From the NCBI GenBank assembly GCA_963674835.2, contig CAXXKC010000003.1, forward strand, positions 1,364,001 through 1,428,000: 64,000 nt of DNA, in the 5' to 3' direction. Source of the stretch: G963674835 sp963674835 (GTDB lineage: Bacteria > Planctomycetota > Planctomycetia > Pirellulales > Thermoguttaceae). A program made the translations under genes and the position numbers. Below are positions 43,864 to 51,293 of this stretch, one piece after another. The number at the start of each line of letters is the position of its first letter. Positions within the stretch are counted from its first letter, which is position 1. A model generated the notes under the pieces. It saw only the letters and a program-made list of their open reading frames with translations, was not told where the DNA came from and did no database searches.

Positions 43864-44133
43864 CTATTTGCGGATTTCCAACTTCTGGATGATATCCAGG
43901 TAGCGTTGCGGCTCGACCCGTTTGAGGTAGTCGAGCAGGCCGCGCCGCCGGCTCACGAGCATCAGCAATCCTCGCCTTCCTGCATAATCCTTCTTGTGGG
44001 ACTGCAGGTGCTCAGTCAAGCCGTTAATCCGCGACGTCAGAATGGCGATCTGCACTTCCGCAGAGCCGGTATCCTTGTCGGCTCGCCTGAACTGGCCGAT
44101 CAACTGCTGTTTGCGCTGTTTCGTGATGGTCAT
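43864..44133 (-). CDS. rpsO: 30S ribosomal protein S15
   Basis: 89 aa, the exact family length. The product matches S15 throughout: KQQLIGQFRRADKDTGSAEV, then ILTSRINGLTEHLQSHKKDY and AGRRGLLMLVSRRRGLLDYL, with the C-terminal KRVEPQRY. It binds 16S rRNA in the central domain of the small subunit. It is the first gene of the minus-strand set rpsO-pnp-kinase-regulator-mutL; a plausible promoter lies at 44254-44281. S15 autoregulates through its own leader in several bacteria; I cannot see a specific site here. Confidence 0.97.
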   Translation of the reverse strand: MTITKQRKQQLIGQFRRADKDTGSAEVQIAILTSRINGLTEHLQSHKKDYAGRRGLLMLVSRRRGLLDYLKRVEPQRYLDIIQKLEIRK

Positions 44134-44253
44134 CTGTTACCGCAATTCCTTTGGTCCGAACGGCTTGTGGTGCTCTCCCCGAAGCACAATCCTCCACCGT
44201 TTGAACGAGAACGCAACTCTGTCTATTGCTTATACCAACTCGTCAAAGATGTC

Positions 44254-44281
44254 AGTGTAGCAGTTGCCTGGGTTTTTGCAA
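44254..44281 (-). promoter_or_regulatory. putative promoter for rpsO-pnp
   Basis: On the minus strand TTGCAA (44276-44281), 16-base spacer, TACACT (44254-44259). It would give a leader of about 110 bases before the rpsO start. The -35 is only partly consensus. Confidence 0.4.
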
Positions 44282-44452
44282 CCGGGAAACGACCCCCAAC
44301 AAGCGCTAAGCGGGAGGATTCGTGGGGAGGCGATGGGAGTGGTCGGCGACGGGTGGATTTTGGTTTGGTCTGGCGGGGATGGAGCCGGGATGTAGTAGCG
44401 GGAAGGTGGTTGGGAGGACGCTGGGGGCGGGTGTGAGGTGGAGAAGGAGGGA

Positions 44453-44480
44453 CACAGCCGGGGGCGGCTGTGCTACAGGG
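44453..44480 (+). repeat. CACAGCC...GGCTGTG element, copy 4
   Basis: CACAGCCGGGGGCGGCTGTG then CTACAGGG. It is followed 17 bases later by a GTTATGC palindrome; a truncated piece (ACACAGCCGGATGCGG) recurs at about 44525. Confidence 0.85.
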
Positions 44481-44496
44481 GTTGGGAATGTGGGCT

Positions 44497-44520
44497 GTTA
44501 TGCTGAAGCATGAGCTACGG
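44497..44520 (+). repeat. GTTATGC-type palindrome, copy 6
   Basis: GTTATGCTGAAGCATGAG (44497-44514) then CTACGG, 31 bases beyond the recG stop. The gap 44134-44550 holds this, the repeat at 44453, the putative rpsO promoter and nothing else recognised. Confidence 0.8.
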
Positions 44521-44550
44521 CTGGACACAGCCGGATGCGGGGGGTGGGGT

Positions 44551-46638
44551 TTAGCCGACGTCGGCAAGGTCGAGGGCTGTGCCGTAGCGGATGAGGAGCA
44601 TGCGGCGGAGGCGCTCGTGTTCGGGGTGGCCGAGGCCTGGGTCGGTGGCGACCATTTGCTGGGCATCGAGGCGGGCTGCTTCGAGGATCTGGGCGTCGCG
44701 GGTGAGGTCGGCGATGCGCAGGGGAGGAAGGCCGTGCTGGCGGGTGCCGAACAGCTCGCCGGGGCCGCGCATGGCGAAATCGACCTCGGCGAGCTGGAAG
44801 CCGTCGGTGGTGGCGGCGAAGGCTTCGAGGCGCTGGCGCGACTGGTCGGTTTGCGGAGCGGCGAAGACGCAGCAGAAGCCGGGGTGGCGGCCGCGGCTGA
44901 CGCGACCGCGGAGCTGGTGGAGCTGGGCCAGCCCGAATCGCTCGCCGCTTTCGATGGTCATGAGGGTGGCGTTGGGAACGTCGACACCGACTTCGACGAC
45001 CGAGGTGGCGACGAGCACCTGATGGCGGCCTTGGCGGAAGTCGGCCATGACGGCGTCCTTCTCTTCGGGGCTCATTCGGCCGTGGATGAGGCCGAGGCGG
45101 AAGGCCTCTAGGGGCCCATTGGCCAGGGTTTCGTAGGTTTCGGCGAGGCTGGCCGCCTGAAGCTGTTCGGAGTCGTCGACCAGGGGCGCGACGACGAATC
45201 CCTGGCGGCCTTCGCGGAGCTTGGTGCGGAAGAAGTCCCACCATTGGTCGCGTTGCGATTCGTCGGATAAGTAGGTGTGGACCTTCTGTCGGCCGGGCGG
45301 ACTGTCGCGGAGGATGGAGACATCGAGATCGCCGAAGAGGGTCATTGTGACAGTCCGCGGGATGGGCGTGGCCGTCATGACGAGGTAGTGCGGAGCGGGA
45401 CCGGCGCCTTTTAGGGTTGCCCTTTGACGGACGCCGAACTTGTGCTGCTCGTCGATGATGACGAGACCGAGCCGGGGGAACTGGACGTCGTCCTGGAGAA
45501 TGGCGTGCGTGCCGATGACGACGTCGAGTTGGCCGGCGGCGACCTGGGCGAGCAGGTCGGTGCGCTGGCTGGCGGGCATGGCGCCGGTGAGAGTGGCCAT
45601 GCGGACTTGGCTATGGGCGAGCAGGCGAGCGAGGGTCTGTCCATGCTGGCGGGCGAGGACTTCGGTGGGGGCCATGAGGGCGGCCTGATGCTGGTGGGCG
45701 ACGGCCAAGAGGATGGCGTAGACGGCGACGATTGTCTTGCCACTGCCGACGTCGCCTTGGAGAAGGCGATTCATGGGGGCGGGGCGGCCCATGTCGGCGG
45801 AGATTTGGGCGATGGCCTCGCGCTGGCCAGCAGTGAGTTCAAAGGGAAAGAGGCGGCGGATGCGGGCGTCGATTTTGGTGGTGGATGGGAGCGGCGGGGC
45901 CTGGATTTGGGTTTGCTGTTGGCGTTTGACGGCAAGGGCCAGTTGGAGGATGAGCAGCTCCTGGTAGACGAAGCGGCGCCGTGCGGCGAGAAGGCCGTCG
46001 GAATCGGGCGGGAAGTGGATGGCTTCGACTGCGCGCTGGATTGGACAGAGGTCGTGCTGCCGGAGATAGGTTTCGGGGAAGACCTCGTCGAGGAAAGCGG
46101 CGTAGGACTGAACGGTATGGCGGACGATGCGGCGGAGCTTCCACTGGGGAAGCCCTTCGGTGAGCGGGTAGATGGGCAGGAAGGGATCATGCGGCTCGGC
46201 CTGCTCGGTGTCGAGGGTGGCCACGCGAGGGTGAGCCATGGTCCAGGATAGGCCCTCGCGTTTGGGTCGGCCGGTGAAGATGACCTGCTGGCCGATGGAG
46301 AATCGGTCGCGCATGAAGGGCTGGTTGAACCACAGGCCGCGGAGGTAGCCGTCTTGGGCATGGATGAGGACGCCGAGGACCGAGCGGCCGGTGCCTGTGT
46401 TGCGGAGCTCGATGTCGTCGACAACGCCGTGGACGCTTTGGGTGGTGCCTTCTTCGAGCTGGGCGATTTGGCGGCGATCGGCGACGTTTTCGTAATCGCG
46501 AGGGAAGAAGAAGAGGATGTCGCGAGCGGTGTGGAGTCCGAGGCGGTGGAGCTTCTCGGTCCACTGGGGGCCGACTCCCTTGAGGAACTGGACGGGAGTG
46601 GCCAGGTGCTCGGCGGGCGTTCTTTCGGGCGCGTTCAT
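44551..46638 (-). CDS. recG: ATP-dependent DNA helicase RecG
   Basis: 695 aa from the ATG at 46638, typical RecG length. The N-terminal wedge/OB region opens with FLKGVGPQWTEKLHRLGLHT and DILFFFPRDYEN. The helicase core has LTAGQREAIAQI, MNRLLQGDVGSGKT (Walker A), APTEVLARQHGQTL, VIIDEQHKFGVRQR (DEQH box), MTATPIPRT, VEVGVDVPNATLM and QLRGRVSRGRHPGFC. It remodels stalled forks and branched DNA. The gene overlaps rnhA by 4 nt (ATGA at 46635-46638), so both are translated from one message; RecG and RNase HI both act on R-loops, which fits the pairing. Confidence 0.96.
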   Translation of the reverse strand: MNAPERTPAEHLATPVQFLKGVGPQWTEKLHRLGLHTARDILFFFPRDYENVADRRQIAQLEEGTTQSVHGVVDDIELRNTGTGRSVLGVLIHAQDGYLRGLWFNQPFMRDRFSIGQQVIFTGRPKREGLSWTMAHPRVATLDTEQAEPHDPFLPIYPLTEGLPQWKLRRIVRHTVQSYAAFLDEVFPETYLRQHDLCPIQRAVEAIHFPPDSDGLLAARRRFVYQELLILQLALAVKRQQQTQIQAPPLPSTTKIDARIRRLFPFELTAGQREAIAQISADMGRPAPMNRLLQGDVGSGKTIVAVYAILLAVAHQHQAALMAPTEVLARQHGQTLARLLAHSQVRMATLTGAMPASQRTDLLAQVAAGQLDVVIGTHAILQDDVQFPRLGLVIIDEQHKFGVRQRATLKGAGPAPHYLVMTATPIPRTVTMTLFGDLDVSILRDSPPGRQKVHTYLSDESQRDQWWDFFRTKLREGRQGFVVAPLVDDSEQLQAASLAETYETLANGPLEAFRLGLIHGRMSPEEKDAVMADFRQGRHQVLVATSVVEVGVDVPNATLMTIESGERFGLAQLHQLRGRVSRGRHPGFCCVFAAPQTDQSRQRLEAFAATTDGFQLAEVDFAMRGPGELFGTRQHGLPPLRIADLTRDAQILEAARLDAQQMVATDPGLGHPEHERLRRMLLIRYGTALDLADVG

Positions 46639-47117
46639 CCTCGGGCAAGGAACTTTTGGTAGGCGGCCACGGCCAGGGCGTCGCATCGCTCGTTTTCGGG
46701 GTGGCCGCTGTGGCCGGGAACGTGTTTGAACCGGACGCGATGCCTGGTGACCAGGGCATCCAAGCATCGCCACAACTCTTCATTCTTGACGGGTGCCCAG
46801 CGATCGCCCTGGCGGCGGCGCCAGCCGTTGGCCTTCCACTTGGGCATCCATTCGGTCAGTCCCTTGCCGACATAGGTGCTGTCGGAGACGAGTTCGACGG
46901 AGGTGGGGCGTTTGAGGGCTTCGAGGCCGCGGATGACGGCGAGAAGTTCCATGCGGTTGTTGGTGGTTTCGCGTTCGGCGCCGGCGCGTTCGAGCTCGCG
47001 GCCTGTGGCGGCGTGGCGGAGGAGGAAAGCCCAGCCGCCGGGGCCGGGGTTTCCGCTACAGGCGCCGTCGGTGAAGAGCTGGACCTCGGGATTCTCGCCG
47101 GTGGTGGTTCGGGGCAT
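46635..47117 (-). CDS. rnhA: ribonuclease HI
   Basis: 160 aa. The four catalytic acids are recognisable: VQLFTDGACSGNPGPGGWAF (Asp), TTNNRMELLAVIRGLEAL (Glu), ELVSDSTYV (Asp) and ENERCDALAV (Asp), with HVPGHSGHPENE supplying the flexible His. It removes the RNA strand from RNA-DNA hybrids in the cytoplasm. It comes before recG and overlaps it by 4 nt. Length and motif order match E. coli RnhA, including the basic handle region (WKANGWRRRQGDRW). Confidence 0.96.
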   Translation of the reverse strand: MPRTTTGENPEVQLFTDGACSGNPGPGGWAFLLRHAATGRELERAGAERETTNNRMELLAVIRGLEALKRPTSVELVSDSTYVGKGLTEWMPKWKANGWRRRQGDRWAPVKNEELWRCLDALVTRHRVRFKHVPGHSGHPENERCDALAVAAYQKFLARG

Positions 47118-47319
47118 GGGTTGTGTTTGGTGAGGACGGGATTGGGTCGTCGTGGATGAGGAGGTGAAGGTTGTGCGGAGGTCGTGGTTGTGAGCGAGTG
47201 TGCTTCAGGGTGCGTTTTGGGACACAGAGTAAGCATAGCGGAGGGTGAGAAAAGGGAAAACCCGTTGGTAGCGCGGGGGCCGATGGAGAGATGCGACTGG
47301 CGCGAAAGAGGTGCGAGAG

Positions 47320-49137
47320 TTAGGAGGCTGGTTTGCCGGCGGGGGGGGATGAGTCGGCGGTGAGCCGGTTGGAGTGGTGGCGGTCGAGCCACGGTTTGGA
47401 GAAGTCGTCGGGGCCGGCGATCAAGGGAGAGTCCAGTCGCGGCTGCTTTTTGAGTCGCCAGGGGAGGCGGATGGTGAAGGTGCTGCCGGTGCCCAACTCG
47501 CTTTCGACGGAGACCTCGCCTTCGAGAAGCTTGCAGAGTTCCTTGACGATGGAGAGCCCGAGGCCGGTGCCGGAGTATTCGCGAGTCATGGCGTCGCCGC
47601 CGGGGAGCGCGGTGCCGCCTTGGCGGAATTTTTCGAAGATGATCTGCTGGTCCTCGTCGGCGATGCCAACGCCGGTGTCGGCGACGCAGAGGACGAGTTC
47701 GTCGCGGTCGCTGCGTTGGGCGCTGACGAGGATGCGCCCGCCCTCGGGAGTGAACTTGATGGCGTTGGACAAGAGATTGTTGAGGATTTGCTGGACGCGG
47801 GCCTGATCCTGGTAGAGGGGCGGTAGTTCGGGCTGGATTTGGATTTCGAGGTCGATGTTTTTCTTTTCGGTCAGGGGGCGCGCCATGTCGCACTGGGCGT
47901 GGACAACCTGTTCGATGCCGAAGTCGGTGAGGCGGATGTCCATCTTGCCGCTTTCGATCTTGGCGAGATCGAGGATGTTGTTGATCATCTCGAGGAGCAT
48001 ACGGCCGGACTTCTGGATGTTCTCGACGTAACGTTTCTGTTTTTCATCGAGGGCATCGATGGAGCCGAGAACCTCGCTGAAGCCGAGGATGCTATTGAGC
48101 GGGGTGCGAAGCTCGTGGCTCATGGTGGCCAGGAAATCGCTCTTGATGCGGTTCATCTCGTACAACTGCATGTTGAGGCGGGCGAGCTCGTCGACTTTGC
48201 CGTCGAGATCGGCGTTGACCTGGCGGAGCTCGTCCTGGGCGGCCACGAGGTGGCCGAGCATGCGGTTGAAGGCGACGCCGAGCAACTCGAATTCGTCGCC
48301 GGTGTGGATGTCGGCCCGCATGGCGATATTGCCGCGGCTAATGGAGTCGCTGACGTCGCGGAGGTGTTTGAGCGGGCGGGCGATGACGTAGCGGATGGTG
48401 ATATAGAAGGCAATGAGGGCCAGAAAGGCGGTGATGATGGAGACGGCCAGGAGCATGCTCCAGGCGACATCGATGGCACTCTGCGTGGGACTGTTGTCGA
48501 TGGCGATGCGGACGATGGCCATGAGTTCGCCGTCCTGGGCCGCCCTGCCGAGGACGTCGCCGCCACTGGCACCGGACTGAAAGGCGTTGTCGCCGGTGAC
48601 GGTGGACGTGGAGCGGTGGCACATGCTGCTGACGCACGTTCGCTGAGCCCAGACCCCTTGGTAATAGATGTACTCGCGGTTGGAATGCTGGAGCTGGTAG
48701 TCCCAGTCCTCGCGTTCGGCCATGTTCTTGGGATCGGGAGCCGACTGCTTCATGAAGCGTTCGAGCAGTTGCTGCTCGAAGGCGTTTTCGGGCGGTCGTT
48801 CGTCGGGATTGGCGGGGTCGACGCGGCCGGGCAGGATGAACTGCCACTTGTACTGCTGCTGGCTGACGCTGGCCGTGAGATCGGCACCGAGGCTGAGGGT
48901 GTACGCCTGGAAGCGCGGGGTGGTCTCGAGGCTCTTCCAGTGTGCGGCGAGAAGGGCCTGGTTGACCTTCACGCGGCCCACCTTGGGGTTCTGCTCGTAG
49001 ACGACCGTCTCGGTTACCCGCCAGTAGAGCAGGAAGCTAACGGTGATGACGATGAGCAAGAAAACGCCGAACAGCGCCAGGCATTTGAGTTCGAGGCTGG
49101 CTTCGCCGAGGATGCGATGGAAACGACGAGACGACAT
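47320..49137 (-). CDS. membrane sensor histidine kinase with possible haem-binding periplasmic domain
   Basis: 605 aa. Membrane segments lie at about residues 18-38 and 225-248; between them is a 185-residue periplasmic domain containing RTCVSSMCHRS, a CX4CH motif (Cys168, Cys173, His174) of the kind that can bind c-type haem. A HAMP domain (about 250-300), a coiled coil (300-335), the phosphoacceptor ATMSHELRTPLNSILGF with His341, and a complete ATPase domain (NNLLSNAIKFTPEGG, CVADTGVGIADED, FEKFRQGG, GTGLGLSIVKELCKLLEG) follow. It probably senses redox state, oxygen or NO; that is inference. No response regulator gene is adjacent; rnhA lies 202 bases downstream. Confidence 0.88.
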   Translation of the reverse strand: MSSRRFHRILGEASLELKCLALFGVFLLIVITVSFLLYWRVTETVVYEQNPKVGRVKVNQALLAAHWKSLETTPRFQAYTLSLGADLTASVSQQQYKWQFILPGRVDPANPDERPPENAFEQQLLERFMKQSAPDPKNMAEREDWDYQLQHSNREYIYYQGVWAQRTCVSSMCHRSTSTVTGDNAFQSGASGGDVLGRAAQDGELMAIVRIAIDNSPTQSAIDVAWSMLLAVSIITAFLALIAFYITIRYVIARPLKHLRDVSDSISRGNIAMRADIHTGDEFELLGVAFNRMLGHLVAAQDELRQVNADLDGKVDELARLNMQLYEMNRIKSDFLATMSHELRTPLNSILGFSEVLGSIDALDEKQKRYVENIQKSGRMLLEMINNILDLAKIESGKMDIRLTDFGIEQVVHAQCDMARPLTEKKNIDLEIQIQPELPPLYQDQARVQQILNNLLSNAIKFTPEGGRILVSAQRSDRDELVLCVADTGVGIADEDQQIIFEKFRQGGTALPGGDAMTREYSGTGLGLSIVKELCKLLEGEVSVESELGTGSTFTIRLPWRLKKQPRLDSPLIAGPDDFSKPWLDRHHSNRLTADSSPPAGKPAS

Positions 49138-49363
49138 GAGAGATCCGCCGCGAGAGCAGGCTGCTGTAACCTCCGTATTCTACGGGAATTGCGTTCTTTT
49201 CGCAAAGACCGGTTTGGTGGGAGATTTGGTGGGGTGGGTGGCGGGCGGTGCACGCTGGGTGATCGGCAGGCGAGGTTGTGGTGGGGCTTGGAAGAGAGTG
49301 GTGGGGCTCGGTACGCTCGGGTTACCGTGCGAGATTCGGAGGCGGCGTTTGGTGGGTTGGTTG

Positions 49364-49392
49364 TTGAGATCGCCGGTGGAGTTGTGTATAGT
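49364..49392 (+). promoter_or_regulatory. promoter for the ThuA-like gene
   Basis: TTGAGA (49364-49369), 17-base spacer, TATAGT (49387-49392), each 5 of 6 to the sigma-70 consensus. It predicts a leader of about 110 bases. The rest of the gap 49138-49508 shows nothing recognisable. Confidence 0.6.
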
Positions 49393-49508
49393 TCGTTGGC
49401 GGGGTTGTTGGGATAGTGTGGTGGGGTTCAGGATGGAAGCGGAGTTTGGAGCGGCTTTGCGAGCGCCGCGGCAAATGGCTCACATGTCGTGACAGGGAGA
49501 ACCGTGCG

Positions 49509-50390
49509 ATGTTTCTGGGACGTTACGTTGCTGCCTTGGGGCTTGTTGGTTTGATGAGCATGGGAACGACGGCGGCGCCGACGCTGAAGGCACTGGTCGT
49601 CGACGGCCAGATGAATCGGTCGCACGACTGGAAGGCGACCTCGCCGGTGCTCGTGCGGTTGCTGGAGGAGACCGGCCTGTTCTCAGTCGACCGGGTGACT
49701 TCGCCGCCGGCCGGCGAGGACATGAGCCAGTTTCGGCCGAAGTTCTCCAACTACGACGTGGTCGTGCTCAACTACGACGCGCCGGATTGGCCTGAGGCGG
49801 TCAAGCACGACTTGGAAGAGTATGTGCGGAACGGCGGCGGGTTGGTGATCTATCACAGCAGCGACAACGCGTTTCCGAAATGGAAGGCGTTCAACGAGAT
49901 GATCGCGCTGGGCGGGTGGGGCAGCCGCAATGAGAAAGACGGACCCTATATACGATGGCGGGACGGGAAGATCGTGAGGGACATGACGCCAGGACCGGGC
50001 GGCTCGCACGGAGTGCAACACGAGTTCGCGTTGGAGGTGAGGACACCGGACCATCCGATCGTTCGGGGATTGCCGCCGGTGTTCATGCATTCGGCGGACG
50101 AGTTGTACAACCGGTTGCGCGGCCCGGCGAAGAACCTGACGGTGCTGGCGACGAGCTATTCGCCCAAGGAAAAGCGGGGGTCGGGCGAAAATGAGCCGAC
50201 GCTGATGGTAATCGATTTCGGCAAGGGGCGGGTGTTTCACACGGTGCTGGGGCACGGCGTGGAGCAATTGAAGAGCGTGGCGTTCATCGCGACGTATCAG
50301 CGCGGGGCCGAGTGGGCGGCGACCGGGAAGGTGACCCAGAAGGTGCCGTCCGATTTCCCCGGCCCGGACAAGCCGAGCATGAGACCGTAG
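49509..50390 (+). CDS. exported ThuA-like protein (glutamine amidotransferase-like fold)
   Basis: 293 aa with a signal peptide (YVAALGLVGLMSMGTTAA). The mature part follows the ThuA family: KALVVDGQMNRSHDWKATSP, YDVVVLNYDAPDWPE, YVRNGGGLVIYHSSDNAF, and RVFHTVLGHGVEQLKSVAFI near the end. ThuA takes part in trehalose and disaccharide use in rhizobia; planctomycetes hold many exported versions whose reaction is not established. The glutaminase Cys is absent, as usual in the family. It is convergent with the small gene pair at 50409, with only 18 bases between stops. Confidence 0.85.
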   Translation: MFLGRYVAALGLVGLMSMGTTAAPTLKALVVDGQMNRSHDWKATSPVLVRLLEETGLFSVDRVTSPPAGEDMSQFRPKFSNYDVVVLNYDAPDWPEAVKHDLEEYVRNGGGLVIYHSSDNAFPKWKAFNEMIALGGWGSRNEKDGPYIRWRDGKIVRDMTPGPGGSHGVQHEFALEVRTPDHPIVRGLPPVFMHSADELYNRLRGPAKNLTVLATSYSPKEKRGSGENEPTLMVIDFGKGRVFHTVLGHGVEQLKSVAFIATYQRGAEWAATGKVTQKVPSDFPGPDKPSMRP

Positions 50391-50408
50391 GACGCGGCTA
50401 ATACGGGC

Positions 50409-50834
50409 TCAGGAACCCTGACGTTTGGATCGACCGATCCACTCTTCGAGCCAGATGATGTCTTCGCGCAGCTCTTCGAGTGTTTCGCGTAGCATGACGC
50501 GCTCGCGTCGGAACCGGCGCCAGGAAAACCAGGCCAGCACGATACCCAGGACGAGCAGCACGCCGGCGAACTCGACCAACCAGATCGAGCGCGGGACGCC
50601 CGACCAGCGCTGAAGGAGTTCGATCGCCCAGTTTGCCCAGAGCGGGAGAGACGTGAGAATCATCAGGCCTCCGACGATGAGGCCGACGGCAAGCCGCCTG
50701 AGGGCGACGGCATCGGACTGGAGCTCGAGCTGGGCGAGTTGCCAACGGAGTTGGCACATGGTGCGTAGCTCGCCGGCGAGGCTGGTCGCTTCGTGCTGGA
50801 CGTCGGCAAGCACCGAATGCTCGGAATCAGGCAT
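50409..50834 (-). CDS. small membrane protein of the holin-like superfamily III (DUF1469) type
   Basis: 141 aa from the ATG at 50834 after GGAGGTGACC. Two hydrophobic helices about residues 50-70 and 80-105 (LAVGLIVGGLMILTSLPLWA; VEFAGVLLVLGIVLAWFSW) are flanked by charged amphipathic helices, as in the phage-holin-like PF07332 membrane proteins, which are mostly not phage genes. It overlaps the preceding small gene by 8 bases, so the two form an operon. The C-terminal tail (RETLEELREDIIWLEEWIG) is probably a coiled coil. Function in the cell envelope is likely but unknown. Confidence 0.7.
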   Translation of the reverse strand: MPDSEHSVLADVQHEATSLAGELRTMCQLRWQLAQLELQSDAVALRRLAVGLIVGGLMILTSLPLWANWAIELLQRWSGVPRSIWLVEFAGVLLVLGIVLAWFSWRRFRRERVMLRETLEELREDIIWLEEWIGRSKRQGS

Positions 50835-51168
50835 GGTCACCTCCGGCCGGGGCGGCGTCGGCGGTCGTTTCGGGCGCGCGGCGTTTGAACGATCGGGTCA
50901 GCAGGGCGGCCAGGCGCCGAACGACGAAGGCGACCATGCGACGAACCAGGCGGAGGTAAGACTCGCTGGGCCATCGGCCTTGCCCCACGCGCTCACTCAG
51001 TCCGGCAAGCAACGAGGCAGGGACACGTCGGAGCCAGGTGCGCCAGGAAAGGAGCTGGGCCCCGGTTCGGTAGACCGATCGGGCCTGCCGGTCGATACGC
51101 CGTCGCTGCCGGGCGATCTGGAGGCGAAGGTCGCGTATGGCTTGGGTGGTGTTGGGATGGGAGGGCAT
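50827..51168 (-). CDS. small basic protein of unknown function
   Basis: 113 aa, strongly basic (many Arg), with no signal peptide and one weakly hydrophobic helix (MVAFVVRRLAALLTRSF). The N-terminal half looks like a charged helix (IRDLRLQIARQRRRIDRQAR). It overlaps the holin-like gene by 8 bases and is translated first, so the products probably work together at the membrane. I do not recognise a family. A perfect 16-base palindrome lies in the upstream region at 51250-51265. Confidence 0.55.
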   Translation of the reverse strand: MPSHPNTTQAIRDLRLQIARQRRRIDRQARSVYRTGAQLLSWRTWLRRVPASLLAGLSERVGQGRWPSESYLRLVRRMVAFVVRRLAALLTRSFKRRAPETTADAAPAGGDHA

Positions 51169-51249
51169 GGGCGGAGCTCGAAAGGGGCCGACACAGAATA
51201 CGTATCGGCACTAATTTGCCCATTTTCCACCAAAACTCGTAAACGCAAC

Positions 51250-51265
51250 CCACCATATATGGTGG
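51250..51265. promoter_or_regulatory. perfect 16-base palindrome upstream of the small gene pair
   Basis: CCACCATATATGGTGG is its own reverse complement. It lies 82 bases before the start of the small basic gene, in an AT-richer patch, which suits a dimeric regulator's operator. No regulator gene is adjacent. Confidence 0.45.
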
Positions 51266-51293
51266 CACGCACGGGAATGGGGCGTGACAAGCG

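Noticed and set aside
47839..49416. 525-codon plus-strand frame opposite the haem-motif kinase
   Set aside because: It is antisense to a complete histidine kinase and has Val/Asp/Gly-rich shadow composition.
50409..50834. Holin-like gene as sign of a prophage
   Set aside because: No other phage gene is present, and this holin-like family is common in chromosomes outside phages.
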